In this document: positions 5,765-13,787 of the stretch, one piece after another
How positions within the stretch are numbered: the stretch's first letter is position 1
How the letters are laid out: each line of letters opens with the position of its first letter
The notes under the pieces: model-generated
Database searches by the model: none
What the model was told of the DNA's origin: nothing
The model's input: the letters and a program-made list of their open reading frames with translations, nothing else
Position numbers and translations under genes: made by a program
Origin: Variovorax sp. WDL1
Lineage (GTDB): Bacteria; Pseudomonadota; Gammaproteobacteria; Burkholderiales; Burkholderiaceae_C
NCBI RefSeq assembly: GCF_001541225.1
Contig: NZ_LMTS01000042.1
Span: 20,927-58,015 of the forward strand
Length of the DNA: 37,089 nt
Direction of reading: 5' to 3'

Positions 5765-8644
5765 ATGCACATCCTGATGAGCAAGGGAAGCGCTGGAGAA
5801 GACGTCGAACGGCTGCGCCACGCGCTCACCAAGGCGCTCGGCGAGGACGCGAAGCTGTTCCCCTCGCTCCAGGCCTCGGGCACGCCGATCGACGAGGACT
5901 TCGACGCCGCGATCCGCCGCTGGCAGGCCGGCGTCGGCCTGATCGGCGACGGCGTGGTCGGCCCACGCTGCCAGCTGCTGCTGGACCTGCTCGCGATCGA
6001 CGCCAACAAGTTCGAGCTCGCCCTCAACGTCGGCCATGTGAGCCGGGTGTTCCCCGCCACCAAGCCGGCCAACATCGCCCGCTACCTGCCCTACATCGAG
6101 GCCGCGCTGGGCGTCGCGGAGCTGACGGATCGCGCGATGATCCTGGGCGCCCTGGGCACGATCCGCGCCGAGACCGAGGGCTTCGTGCCGATCGCGGAGG
6201 CGCCTTCCAAGTTCAACACGCCGCCGGGCGGCGCACCCTTCAGCCTGTACGACACGCGCACCGCTCTGGGCAACAGCCGGCGCGGCGACGGCGAGCGTTA
6301 CCGCGGCCGCGGCTTCGTGCAGCTGACCGGCAAGGACAACTACACCCGCTATGGCCAGCGAATCGGCGTGCCGCTCGACGCTGCGCCGGATCGCGCCAAC
6401 GCCCCCGAGGTCGCGGCGGTGCTGCTCGCGCTCTACCTCTCGGACAAGGCGGCCAAGTTCCGCCAGGCCATCCGCGCGGGCGACTTCGCGCAGGCGCGCC
6501 GGCTGGTCAACGGCGGTGTGCATGGCCTCGATCGCTTCAAGGACGTGTTCGAGCGCGCTGCCGCGGTATGGCCCGCGGCGCGCGTAGGCGCGGGCGGCGC
6601 TCGCCGAACCGCCTCCGCCTCCGAGGAGGCGGCTTCGCGCCGCTCCACGGTCTCCCGCACGCGCAAGGACGCGGCCGACCTGCGCGACCGCCTGTTCCAG
6701 CCGAGCGCCATCAGCCTGCCCGACGAGTTCCCGCCGGCCGAGGAAGTGCGCCAGTACCTGCCTGCCTATGCCCGGGCCGGCCTGATCCTGGACCAGGGCC
6801 GCGAGGGCGCCTGCACCGGCTTCGGCCTGAGCTGCGTCATCAACTACCTGCGCTGGGTCAAGTCCGGCCTGCCTGCGAAGATGGATTCGGTGAGCCCGCG
6901 CATGCTCTACACGCTGGCGCGCCGGCACGACGAGTACGAAGGCGAGAACTACGAGGGCTCCAGCTGCCGCGGGGCGCTCAAGGGCTGGTTCAACCACGGC
7001 GTCTGCCTGGAGCCGGACTGGCCCTACCTGCCCGAGAAGGCCAACCCCGCCAACTACGGCTTCGCGACGCGCGCGGCGCAGAACACGCTGGGGGTCTACT
7101 ACCGCATCGAGACGCGCTCGATCACCGACGTGCAGGCCGCGATCGCGCAGCACCGCGCGGTCTTCGTCTCGGCCTTCACCCACCCGGGCTGGGACGCCGT
7201 CCCGATCACACCCGCACCGAAGCACCATGCGCAGCTGCCGCTCATTGCCTTCGACGGCCGCCGCTCCGAAACCGGCGGCCACGCCTTCGCGCTGATCGGC
7301 TTCAACGCGCAGGGCTTCATCGTGCAGAACTCCTGGGGCAAGACCTGGGGCGCCGGCGGCTTTGCGGTGCTGGGCTACCTCGACTGGCTGGCCCATGCGA
7401 TGGACGCCTGGGTGGTCTCGCTGGGCGTGCCCGGGGTGATCGCCGGCCAGCTGGCCGTGACCGGCAGCGGCACCGCCGGCCTGACCAGCGCCGACCGCAG
7501 CAAGTGGTGGGACACCGGCCTGGCCTACCAGCACAGCGTGGTGCTGGGCAACGACGGCCGCGTGAGCCGCTACCTGACGGAGGACGAGCAGCCGCGCAAG
7601 CTGCAGCAGCAGGCGTGCGTACTGCCCGACGACTGGTTCCGCAGGCAGTCGGTGGCACGCAAGCGCCTGGTGCTGTACGTGCACGGCGGCCTCAACGACG
7701 AGGAGGAGGCGATCAAGCGCGCCAGCGCCATGGGCCGCTACTTCACCGGCAACGGCTGCTATCCCCTCTTCCTGGTCTGGAAGACGGGCTTCCTCGAATC
7801 GGTGACGAACCTCATTGCCGACGCCTTCCGCCGCGAGCCGGCCCGCGCCGGCTTCGGCGAGTGGTTCAGCGAGCAGACCGACCTGCTGATCGAGAAGACC
7901 GTCGGCCGCCCTGCGGCGCGGCCGCTGTGGAGCGAGATGAAGGAGAACGCCGGCCTGGCCTTCGCCGAGCGGCGCGGCGGCGACCTGCTGCTGGACGCGA
8001 TGCAGGCGCTCTGCGCCAACTGGGGCGCGCAGTTCGAGCTGCACCTGATCGGCCATTCGGCGGGATCGATCGCCATCGGCCACCTGCTCACAGCGCTGGC
8101 TGCACGCAAGCGCGCCGGCCGCGACGGCGGGTTGAGCGACCGCGTGGCCTCGGTCAACCTCCATGCGCCGGCCTGCTCGGTCGCCTTCGCGAACCGCCAC
8201 TACGCCGGCGACGAAGCCGTGATGGAGCGCCTGCACCTGGAGGTGCTCACGGACGAGGCCGAGCGCCGGGACACTGTCGGCCCGATCTACCGCAAGTCGC
8301 TGCTGTACCTGGTGTCCAACGCGCTGGAGGCGGACCTGCACACGCCCATCCTCGGCCTGGACCGCGTCAACGACGAAGGCGATTCGGGCTGGGACGGCTC
8401 CTCGGACACCGGCGAGGCGCTGGCGGTCTGGCGCCAGGTCGCGAAGGCCTCGAAGCTCGAGGCGCGCACCCGGCGCATCGAGGGCCCGCGTATCGAGGTG
8501 GCGCTCGAGCCTGACGGCCAGCCTTTGCTGCAGGCGGCGACGCATGGCGGGTTCGACAATGACATCGGACTCATGATGCGAACGCTGGAGCGCATAACCG
8601 GGGGGCAGCTGGCGCTGCCGGTGGAAGACCTTCGGGGGTTCTGA
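5765..8644 (+). CDS. Four-module lytic fusion: peptidoglycan-binding / GH19 lysozyme / C1 papain-like peptidase / GxSxG hydrolase
   Basis: A 959-aa protein; the ATG at 5765 has a GAGGAGC Shine-Dalgarno. Residues about 5-75 resemble a peptidoglycan-binding helical module (DFDAAIRRWQ, GDGVVGP). Residues about 80-275 match the GH19 chitinase/lysozyme family: candidate catalytic E136/E138 in TIRAETEGF, then GRGFVQLTGKDNYTRYG. After an Ala/Arg-rich linker (about 278-310), residues about 325-560 are a papain-like C1 peptidase. It has oxyanion Gln344, Cys350 in DQGREGACTGF, His506 in GGHAFALIGF and Asn522 in VQNSWGKTWGAGGF. Residues about 625-935 look like an alpha/beta hydrolase: LVLYVHGGLN (640-642), nucleophile Ser765 in LIGHSAGS and a candidate His927 in THGGFDND. 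There is no signal peptide or membrane segment, so it is cytosolic or exported by a signal-independent route. The toolkit (wall, protein, ester bonds) suggests an antibacterial or lysis effector; that role is inferred. Confidence 0.88.
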   Translation: MHILMSKGSAGEDVERLRHALTKALGEDAKLFPSLQASGTPIDEDFDAAIRRWQAGVGLIGDGVVGPRCQLLLDLLAIDANKFELALNVGHVSRVFPATKPANIARYLPYIEAALGVAELTDRAMILGALGTIRAETEGFVPIAEAPSKFNTPPGGAPFSLYDTRTALGNSRRGDGERYRGRGFVQLTGKDNYTRYGQRIGVPLDAAPDRANAPEVAAVLLALYLSDKAAKFRQAIRAGDFAQARRLVNGGVHGLDRFKDVFERAAAVWPAARVGAGGARRTASASEEAASRRSTVSRTRKDAADLRDRLFQPSAISLPDEFPPAEEVRQYLPAYARAGLILDQGREGACTGFGLSCVINYLRWVKSGLPAKMDSVSPRMLYTLARRHDEYEGENYEGSSCRGALKGWFNHGVCLEPDWPYLPEKANPANYGFATRAAQNTLGVYYRIETRSITDVQAAIAQHRAVFVSAFTHPGWDAVPITPAPKHHAQLPLIAFDGRRSETGGHAFALIGFNAQGFIVQNSWGKTWGAGGFAVLGYLDWLAHAMDAWVVSLGVPGVIAGQLAVTGSGTAGLTSADRSKWWDTGLAYQHSVVLGNDGRVSRYLTEDEQPRKLQQQACVLPDDWFRRQSVARKRLVLYVHGGLNDEEEAIKRASAMGRYFTGNGCYPLFLVWKTGFLESVTNLIADAFRREPARAGFGEWFSEQTDLLIEKTVGRPAARPLWSEMKENAGLAFAERRGGDLLLDAMQALCANWGAQFELHLIGHSAGSIAIGHLLTALAARKRAGRDGGLSDRVASVNLHAPACSVAFANRHYAGDEAVMERLHLEVLTDEAERRDTVGPIYRKSLLYLVSNALEADLHTPILGLDRVNDEGDSGWDGSSDTGEALAVWRQVAKASKLEARTRRIEGPRIEVALEPDGQPLLQAATHGGFDNDIGLMMRTLERITGGQLALPVEDLRGF

Positions 8645-8677
8645 GTCGGCGGGGGGGCGGCATTAGCATCACCCTCC

Positions 8678-9079
8678 ATGCGCATCGTCATCGACACCAA
8701 CGTTGCCCTCGACCTGCTGGTCTTCGACGATCCCGGTTGCGCGGCGCTGTTCGGCGCCCTCGAAGCCGGGGAGCCGCAATGGATTGCCACCGCCGCGATG
8801 CGCGAAGAGTTGGCGCGCGTGCTCGGCTACCGGCTGGTGGCGGAGCGCCTGGCACGCAACGGCCGAGACGCGGAGGACGTGCTCGCGGCCTTCGACCGGC
8901 GCGTGCAGCCGGTGCACGAGGTGCCGGCCCGCGCGCCCTGCCTGTGCAGCGATCCCGACGACCAGATCTTCGTCGACCTCGCGGTGGCGCAGCGCGCACG
9001 GCTGCTGAGCAAGGACCGCGCTCTGCTCGAGATGCGCAAGCGGCTCGCCGCGCTTGGCGTCGAGGTCGCCGCGCACTGA
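8678..9079 (+). CDS. PIN-domain protein (putative VapC-like toxin, COG1569 type)
   Basis: A 133-aa protein with the PIN nuclease fold. Acidic residues expected to hold the metal ion are visible: Asp6 in VIDTNVALDLL, Glu43/Glu44 in AMREELARVL, Asp92/94/95 in SDPDDQIFVDLA, and Asp113 in LSKDRALL. Family members cut RNA, often as the toxin of a toxin-antitoxin pair. I see no small antitoxin ORF on either side, which is common for this subgroup. It starts 33 bp after the lytic fusion gene and may be cotranscribed with it, but a functional link is not shown. Confidence 0.85.
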   Translation: MRIVIDTNVALDLLVFDDPGCAALFGALEAGEPQWIATAAMREELARVLGYRLVAERLARNGRDAEDVLAAFDRRVQPVHEVPARAPCLCSDPDDQIFVDLAVAQRARLLSKDRALLEMRKRLAALGVEVAAH

Positions 9080-9206
9080 CCCTCCCCAAAGGGTGGCTTG
9101 GTACTGCCCCCAAGAGGCGCTTCCCCCGTCGGCCGGAAACTTTCAAACTACCCGGAGATGCGCAGTGCATCCTCTTGCATCCGGCCCTCTTGAAAGGACA
9201 CATCCC

Positions 9207-9860
9207 ATGCCCACCAAAGCCACCCCCACGCCCGGCGCCAAGCTGCTCACGCCCAAGGACCATACGCTGATCATGATCGACTTCCAGTCGCAGATGTCCT
9301 TCGCGACCCACTCGATCGACGCCAACACGCTGCGCACCAACGCCGCCCTGGTCGCGCATGCAGCGGCCGGATTCGGCGCCTCGACCATCCTGACCACCGT
9401 CGCCGAGAAAAGCTTCTCGGGCCCGATGTTCGAGGAGATCAGCACCGCCTTCCCCGGGCAGAAGATGATCGACCGCACCTCCATGAACACCTGGGAGGAC
9501 GCCAACGTCATCGAGGTCGTCAACGAGATCGGCAAGAACCGCATCGTGCTGTCGGGCCTGTGGACCAGCGTGTGCATCGTCGGCCCGGCGCTGTCGGCAC
9601 TGGACCAGGGCTTCGAGGTCTACGTGATCGCCGACGCGTGCGGCGACGTCTCGGCCGAGGCGCACAACCGCGCGATGGACCGCATGGTGCAGGCCGGCGC
9701 CCGTCCGATGACCTCGCTGCAGTACCTTCTCGAGCTGCAGCGCGACTGGGCCCGCACCGAGACCTACGAGATGACCACCGGCATCGCCAAGAAGTTCGGC
9801 GGCGCCTACGGCCTGGGCATCATCTACGCCAAGACCATGTTCGGCGCCCACGAAGGCTGA
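9207..9860 (+). CDS. Isochorismatase-family cysteine hydrolase (YcaC-like)
   Basis: A 217-aa hydrolase of the isochorismatase-like superfamily, YcaC branch. Asp25 (LIMIDFQSQM) and Cys123 (GLWTSVCIVGPAL) fit the catalytic Asp and Cys; the Lys of the triad is likely in the segment around NEIGKNRIVLSG. These enzymes open amide or ester bonds of small molecules; the substrate is unknown here. The ATG at 9207 follows a GAAAGGA Shine-Dalgarno. It is the first gene of a run with XapX, an amidohydrolase and an MFS exporter, so it probably takes part in the same uptake, hydrolysis or detoxification route. Confidence 0.92.
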   Translation: MPTKATPTPGAKLLTPKDHTLIMIDFQSQMSFATHSIDANTLRTNAALVAHAAAGFGASTILTTVAEKSFSGPMFEEISTAFPGQKMIDRTSMNTWEDANVIEVVNEIGKNRIVLSGLWTSVCIVGPALSALDQGFEVYVIADACGDVSAEAHNRAMDRMVQAGARPMTSLQYLLELQRDWARTETYEMTTGIAKKFGGAYGLGIIYAKTMFGAHEG

Positions 9861-9870
9861 AGAGGAGCGC

Positions 9871-10161
9871 GTGGTGAAGGCCTATCTCGTTTCGCTCGCG
9901 CTGGGCCTTCTGGTCGGCGTGATCTATGCCATGTTCAATGTTCGCTCGCCGGCGCCGCCCATCATCGCGCTCGTCGGCCTGCTGGGCATCCTGGCGGGCG
10001 AGCAGATCCCGCCGCTGGTGCGGCAGGGGTTCAACCTGAACCCGACATCCACCTCCTGGCTGCACGAGCAGGTCAAGCCGCACATGTTCGGCGAGCTGCC
10101 CAAGTGCACGTCGCAACAGCAGGCGGCGCGGGCCGCGTCGGAGCTTCCCCGCCATGGCTGA
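9871..10161 (+). CDS. XapX (DUF1427) domain small membrane protein
   Basis: A 96-aa protein starting with GTG (9871, with a second in-frame GTG at 9874), 10 bp after the hydrolase stop, with an AGAGGAG ribosome site. Residues about 3-45 form the XapX domain: two hydrophobic helices around a turn with VRSPAPPIIALVGLLGI, and GEQ after the second helix. The tail (about 50-96) is hydrophilic and contains HEQVKPHMFG. The domain's function is not established; it often sits beside isochorismatase-like and amidohydrolase genes, as here. Its stop overlaps the amidohydrolase ATG by 8 bp, indicating translational coupling. Confidence 0.88.
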   Translation: MVKAYLVSLALGLLVGVIYAMFNVRSPAPPIIALVGLLGILAGEQIPPLVRQGFNLNPTSTSWLHEQVKPHMFGELPKCTSQQQAARAASELPRHG

Positions 10162-12043
10162 GACCGCGACGCCCGACCTGATCCTGCACGGCGGGCTCTT
10201 CACCACGCTGGACCGTGCCAACCCCACGGCCAGCGCGGTGGCGGTCAAGGACGGCCGCTTCACCCACGTGGGGCGCGACGAGGACATACTGCCGCTGGCC
10301 GGCGGCGACACCAGGGTCATCGACCTGATGGGCAAGCCGGTGCTGCCGGGGCTGATCGACAACCACACCCACATCATCCGCGGCGGGCTCAACTACAACC
10401 TCGAGCTGCGCTGGGACGGCGTGCGCAGCCTGGCCGATGCGATGGGCATGCTCAAGCGGCAGGTCGCCATCACGCCCGCGCCGCAATGGGTGCGCGTGGT
10501 GGGAGGCTTCACCGAGCACCAGTTCGCCGAGAAGCGCCTGCCCACCATCGAGGAGCTCAATGCGGTGGCGCCCGACACGCCCGTGTTCCTGCTCCACCTG
10601 TACGACCGCGCATTGCTCAACGGCGCCGCGCTGCGCGCCGTGGGCTACACCCGGGACACGCCGGCGCCGCCCGGCGGAGAGATCGTGCGCGACGGCAGCG
10701 GCAACCCGACCGGGTTGCTGCTGGCCAAGCCGAACGCAGCGATCCTGTACGCCACGCTGGCCAAGGGCCCCAAGCTGCCGCCCGAATACCAGCTCAACTC
10801 CACGCGCCACTTCATGCGCGAGCTCAACCGCCTGGGCGTGACCAGCGCCATCGACGCCGGCGGCGGCTTCCAGAACTACCCGGAGGACTACCAGGTCATC
10901 CAGCAGCTGGCCGACCAGGGCCTCCTCACCATCCGCCTGGCCTACAACCTGTTCACGCAGAAAGCCAGGCAGGAGAAGCAGGACTTCCTGAACTGGACGG
11001 CGACGTCGAAGTACAAGCAGGGCGACGACTACTTCCGCCACAACGGCGCGGGCGAGATGCTGGTGTTTTCGGCCGCCGACTTCGAGGACTTCCGCCAGCC
11101 GCGGCCCGAAATGGGGCCCGAGATGGAAGGCGAGCTGGAGGAGGTCGTGCGCATCCTGGCGCAGAACCGCTGGCCGTGGCGCATGCATGCGACCTACGAC
11201 GAGACCATCACGCGCGCGCTCGACGTGTTCGAGAAAGTGAACCGCGACATCCCGCTGTCGGGGCTCAACTGGTTCTTCGACCATGCCGAGACCATCTCCG
11301 AGGCGTCCATCGACCGGATCGCGGCGCTGGGCGGCGGCGTGGCGGTGCAGCATCGCATGGCCTACCAGGGCGAGTACTTCGTCGAGCGCTACGGGCCCGG
11401 CGCGGCCGAGGCCACGCCGCCGGTCAAGCGCATGCTGGAGAAGGGTGTCAGGGTCTCGGCCGGCACCGACGCCACCCGCGTGGCCTCCTACAACCCTTGG
11501 GTCTCGCTGTCGTGGCTGGTCACCGGCAGGACGGTGAGCGGGCTGCAGATCTATCCGCAGCGCAACTGCGTGGACCGCGAGACGGCGCTGCGCATGTGGA
11601 CCGAGAAGGTCACCTGGTTCTCCAACGAGGAGGGCAAGAAGGGCCGCATCGCGCCCGGCCAGTTCGCCGACCTGATGGTGCCGGACCGCGACTACTTCAG
11701 CTGCCCGGAATCGGAGATCGCCGACACCCTCTCGCTGCTGACGGTGGTGGGCGGCAAGGTGGTCTATGCCGCCGGCGCCTTCCAGCTGCACGACGAGGGC
11801 GCGCCGCCGCCGGCCATGCCCGACTGGTCGCCGGTGCGCCGCTTCGGCGGCTACGCGGGCTGGGGCGACAAGGAGGGCGCGCCGCTGCAGAGCGCGGTCC
11901 GCCGGATGGCCGCAGCCTGCGCTTGCGCGAGCAACTGCCACATCCACGGGCACGCGCATGCGACGGCCTGGAGCAGCCGGCTGCCCATCGCCGACCTCAA
12001 GAGTTTCTGGGGCGCCCTCGGCTGCGCCTGCTGGGCGGTCTGA
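10154..12043 (+). CDS. YtcJ-like amidohydrolase with Cys/His-rich C-terminal tail
   Basis: A 629-aa metal-dependent amidohydrolase (amidohydro_3/YtcJ type). The fold's small beta domain opens with DLILHGGLFTTLD, and the first metal-binding motif is His71-x-His73 in PGLIDNHTHI. Further likely ligands are in WRMHATYDETI and FDHAE, and the late Asp in VSAGTDATR matches the conserved catalytic Asp. The end after about residue 575 is unusual: CACASNCHIHGHAHA followed by SFWGALGCACWAV, rich in Cys and His. It could bind a metal; I believe similar tails occur in relatives but cannot check. It overlaps the upstream XapX stop by 8 bp, and its own TGA overlaps the ATG of the 25-codon ORF by one base. 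Substrate unknown; probably cytoplasmic, as no signal peptide is visible. Confidence 0.92.
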   Translation: MAETATPDLILHGGLFTTLDRANPTASAVAVKDGRFTHVGRDEDILPLAGGDTRVIDLMGKPVLPGLIDNHTHIIRGGLNYNLELRWDGVRSLADAMGMLKRQVAITPAPQWVRVVGGFTEHQFAEKRLPTIEELNAVAPDTPVFLLHLYDRALLNGAALRAVGYTRDTPAPPGGEIVRDGSGNPTGLLLAKPNAAILYATLAKGPKLPPEYQLNSTRHFMRELNRLGVTSAIDAGGGFQNYPEDYQVIQQLADQGLLTIRLAYNLFTQKARQEKQDFLNWTATSKYKQGDDYFRHNGAGEMLVFSAADFEDFRQPRPEMGPEMEGELEEVVRILAQNRWPWRMHATYDETITRALDVFEKVNRDIPLSGLNWFFDHAETISEASIDRIAALGGGVAVQHRMAYQGEYFVERYGPGAAEATPPVKRMLEKGVRVSAGTDATRVASYNPWVSLSWLVTGRTVSGLQIYPQRNCVDRETALRMWTEKVTWFSNEEGKKGRIAPGQFADLMVPDRDYFSCPESEIADTLSLLTVVGGKVVYAAGAFQLHDEGAPPPAMPDWSPVRRFGGYAGWGDKEGAPLQSAVRRMAAACACASNCHIHGHAHATAWSSRLPIADLKSFWGALGCACWAV

Positions 12044-12120
12044 TGCTGGAGACACCGCGTCGCCTCTTCTCTTCGCCCGGCAGCATCTGCTGGCCGGCGC
12101 TGCCGAGCCTGTGCGCATGA
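12043..12120 (+). CDS. 25-codon ORF bridging amidohydrolase and MFS genes (candidate coupling peptide)
   Basis: The ATG shares one base with the amidohydrolase stop (TGATG at 12041-12045). The TGA overlaps the MFS start (ATGA at 12117-12120). The peptide would begin MLETPRRLFS and contain two Cys and one Trp. There is no good Shine-Dalgarno in front of the MFS ATG, so ribosomes leaving this ORF may be needed to start MFS translation. Chance overlap cannot be excluded. Confidence 0.35.
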   Translation: MLETPRRLFSSPGSICWPALPSLCA

Positions 12121-13760
12121 GCTCCACGTCGCCCGCACCCTCGGCTTCGCCGCCCCAGGGCAGCTTCGCGCCGCTGCGCCAGCCCGTGTTCGCCGTGCTG
12201 TGGGCTGCCACGGTGATCGGCAACATCGGCAGCTTCATGCGCGACGTGGCCAGCGCCTGGATGGTGACCGAGCTCTCGGCCAGCCCGACCGCCGTGGCGC
12301 TGATCCAGACCGCGGCCACGCTGCCGGTGTTCCTGCTCGCGATTCCCGCGGGCGTGCTGTCGGACATCCTCGACCGCCGGCGCTTCCTGATCGTCGTGCA
12401 GCTGGTGCTGGCCGCCGTCAGCGGCACGCTGCTGGTGCTGGCGCACACGGGGCAACTCACGGTGGGCGCGCTGATCGCGCTGACCTTCGTCGGCGGCATC
12501 GGTGCCGCGCTCATGGGGCCGACCTGGCAGTCCATCGTGCCGGAGCTGGTGCCGCGGGCAGAACTGAAGAGCGCCGTCGCGCTGAACTCGCTGGGCATCA
12601 ACATCTCGCGCGCCATCGGTCCGGCGGCCGGCGGCCTGCTGCTGGCGACCTTCGGCGCGGCGATGACCTACGGCGTCGACGTTCTGAGCTATGTGTTCGT
12701 GATCGGCGCGCTGCTGTGGTGGCGCCGCCCCGCCGCGGCCGACGACGCCGGCCTCTCCGAGCATTTTCTCGGCGCCTTCAAGGCGGGGCTGCGCTACACG
12801 CGCGCCAGCCGCGAGTTGCACGTGGTGCTGCTGCGCGCGGCCGTGTTCTTCCTGTTCGCGAGCGCGGTGTGGGCCCTCCTGCCGCTGGTGGCGCGGCAGA
12901 TGCTGGGCGGCACGGCCGGCTTCTACGGCGTGCTGCTCGGCGCGGTGGGCGCGGGCGCGATCCTCGGCGCGGTGCTGCTGCCGCGCCTGCGCACGCGCCT
13001 GCAGGCCGACGGGCTGGTACTGCTGGCCTCGCTGATCGCCGCCGGCGTGATGGCCGCGCTGGTGGCGGCACCGCCGCGCTGGCTGGCAGTGGCGCTGCTG
13101 CTGTTGCTGGGCGTGGGCTGGATCATCGCGCTCACCACGCTCAACGGCGTGGCGCAGTCGATCCTGCCGAACTGGGTGCGGGGCCGCGGGCTGGCGGTGT
13201 ATCTCACGGTATTCAATGGCGCGATGGCGGCCGGCAGCCTTGGCTGGGGGCTGGTGGCGCAGCAGATCGGCGTACCGATGGCGTTGCTGGCCGGCGCGGC
13301 CGGCCTGGCGCTGGTGGCGCTGGTCTTCCATCGCGTGCGGCTGCCGGCCGGCGAGGCCGACCTGCAGCCCTCCAACCACTGGCCCGAGCCGCTGCTCGCG
13401 CATCCGGTGGCGCATGACCGCGGGCCGGTGATGGTCCAGGTGGAATACCGGGTGCGCAGCGAAGACCGGCGCGCCTTCGTCCAAGCCATGCAGCGCCTGT
13501 CGCTGGAGCGGCGCCGCGACGGCGCCTACGCCTGGGGCCTCACCGAGCACACGGCAGAACCGGAGTGCCTGATGGAATGGTTCCTGGTGGAGTCCTGGGC
13601 GGAGCACCTGCGGCAGCACAAGCGGGTGTCGCAGGCCGATGCCGATATCCAGGCCGAGGCCTTGGCCTTCCATATCGGCCCGGAGCGGCCGGTGGTGCAT
13701 CACTTCCTGGCGCTGGATGCGGCGAGCGCCGGCGCGCAGCATCCGCCACAGCAGGAGTGA
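12117..13760 (+). CDS. MFS exporter (EntS/MFS_3 type) with C-terminal monooxygenase-like domain
   Basis: A 547-aa inner-membrane transporter. Residues about 15-420 hold 12 predicted hydrophobic helices of the MFS_3 (enterobactin exporter-like) family; the loop after helix 2 carries GVLSDILDRRRFL, the MFS motif A equivalent. A soluble C-terminal extension (about 440-547) has VQVEYRVRSEDRRAFVQAMQRL and a later MEWFLVESWAEHLRQHKRVS. It resembles the dimeric alpha/beta-barrel (antibiotic biosynthesis monooxygenase/DUF) fold seen fused to this MFS type. The role of the fused domain is unknown. As last gene of the operon it probably exports a substrate or product handled by the hydrolase and amidohydrolase. 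I chose the ATG at 12117 because it overlaps the small ORF's stop and places the first helix normally. Confidence 0.9.
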   Translation: MSSTSPAPSASPPQGSFAPLRQPVFAVLWAATVIGNIGSFMRDVASAWMVTELSASPTAVALIQTAATLPVFLLAIPAGVLSDILDRRRFLIVVQLVLAAVSGTLLVLAHTGQLTVGALIALTFVGGIGAALMGPTWQSIVPELVPRAELKSAVALNSLGINISRAIGPAAGGLLLATFGAAMTYGVDVLSYVFVIGALLWWRRPAAADDAGLSEHFLGAFKAGLRYTRASRELHVVLLRAAVFFLFASAVWALLPLVARQMLGGTAGFYGVLLGAVGAGAILGAVLLPRLRTRLQADGLVLLASLIAAGVMAALVAAPPRWLAVALLLLLGVGWIIALTTLNGVAQSILPNWVRGRGLAVYLTVFNGAMAAGSLGWGLVAQQIGVPMALLAGAAGLALVALVFHRVRLPAGEADLQPSNHWPEPLLAHPVAHDRGPVMVQVEYRVRSEDRRAFVQAMQRLSLERRRDGAYAWGLTEHTAEPECLMEWFLVESWAEHLRQHKRVSQADADIQAEALAFHIGPERPVVHHFLALDAASAGAQHPPQQE

Positions 13761-13787
13761 GCGCGCAGCGGCCGGCGCGCGGGCTTG

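Noticed and set aside
5531..8545. A 1004-codon open frame antisense to the lytic fusion gene
   Set aside because: Its composition is that of a GC-rich shadow (Arg, Ala, Val and His runs, no recognisable motif), while the + strand frame has full catalytic motifs.
9080..9206. GC-rich short inverted repeats before the isochorismatase gene
   Set aside because: CCCTCC/GGG pairings are weak and lack a T-tract; not enough for a terminator or repeat family.
10073..12616. An 847-codon open frame antisense to the amidohydrolase/MFS operon
   Set aside because: Shadow of strongly coding + strand genes with third-position GC; no family signature.
11997..13742. A 581-codon antisense frame over the MFS gene
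   Set aside because: Low-complexity Arg/Gln/His-rich product typical of shadows; the MFS helices are clear on the + strand.
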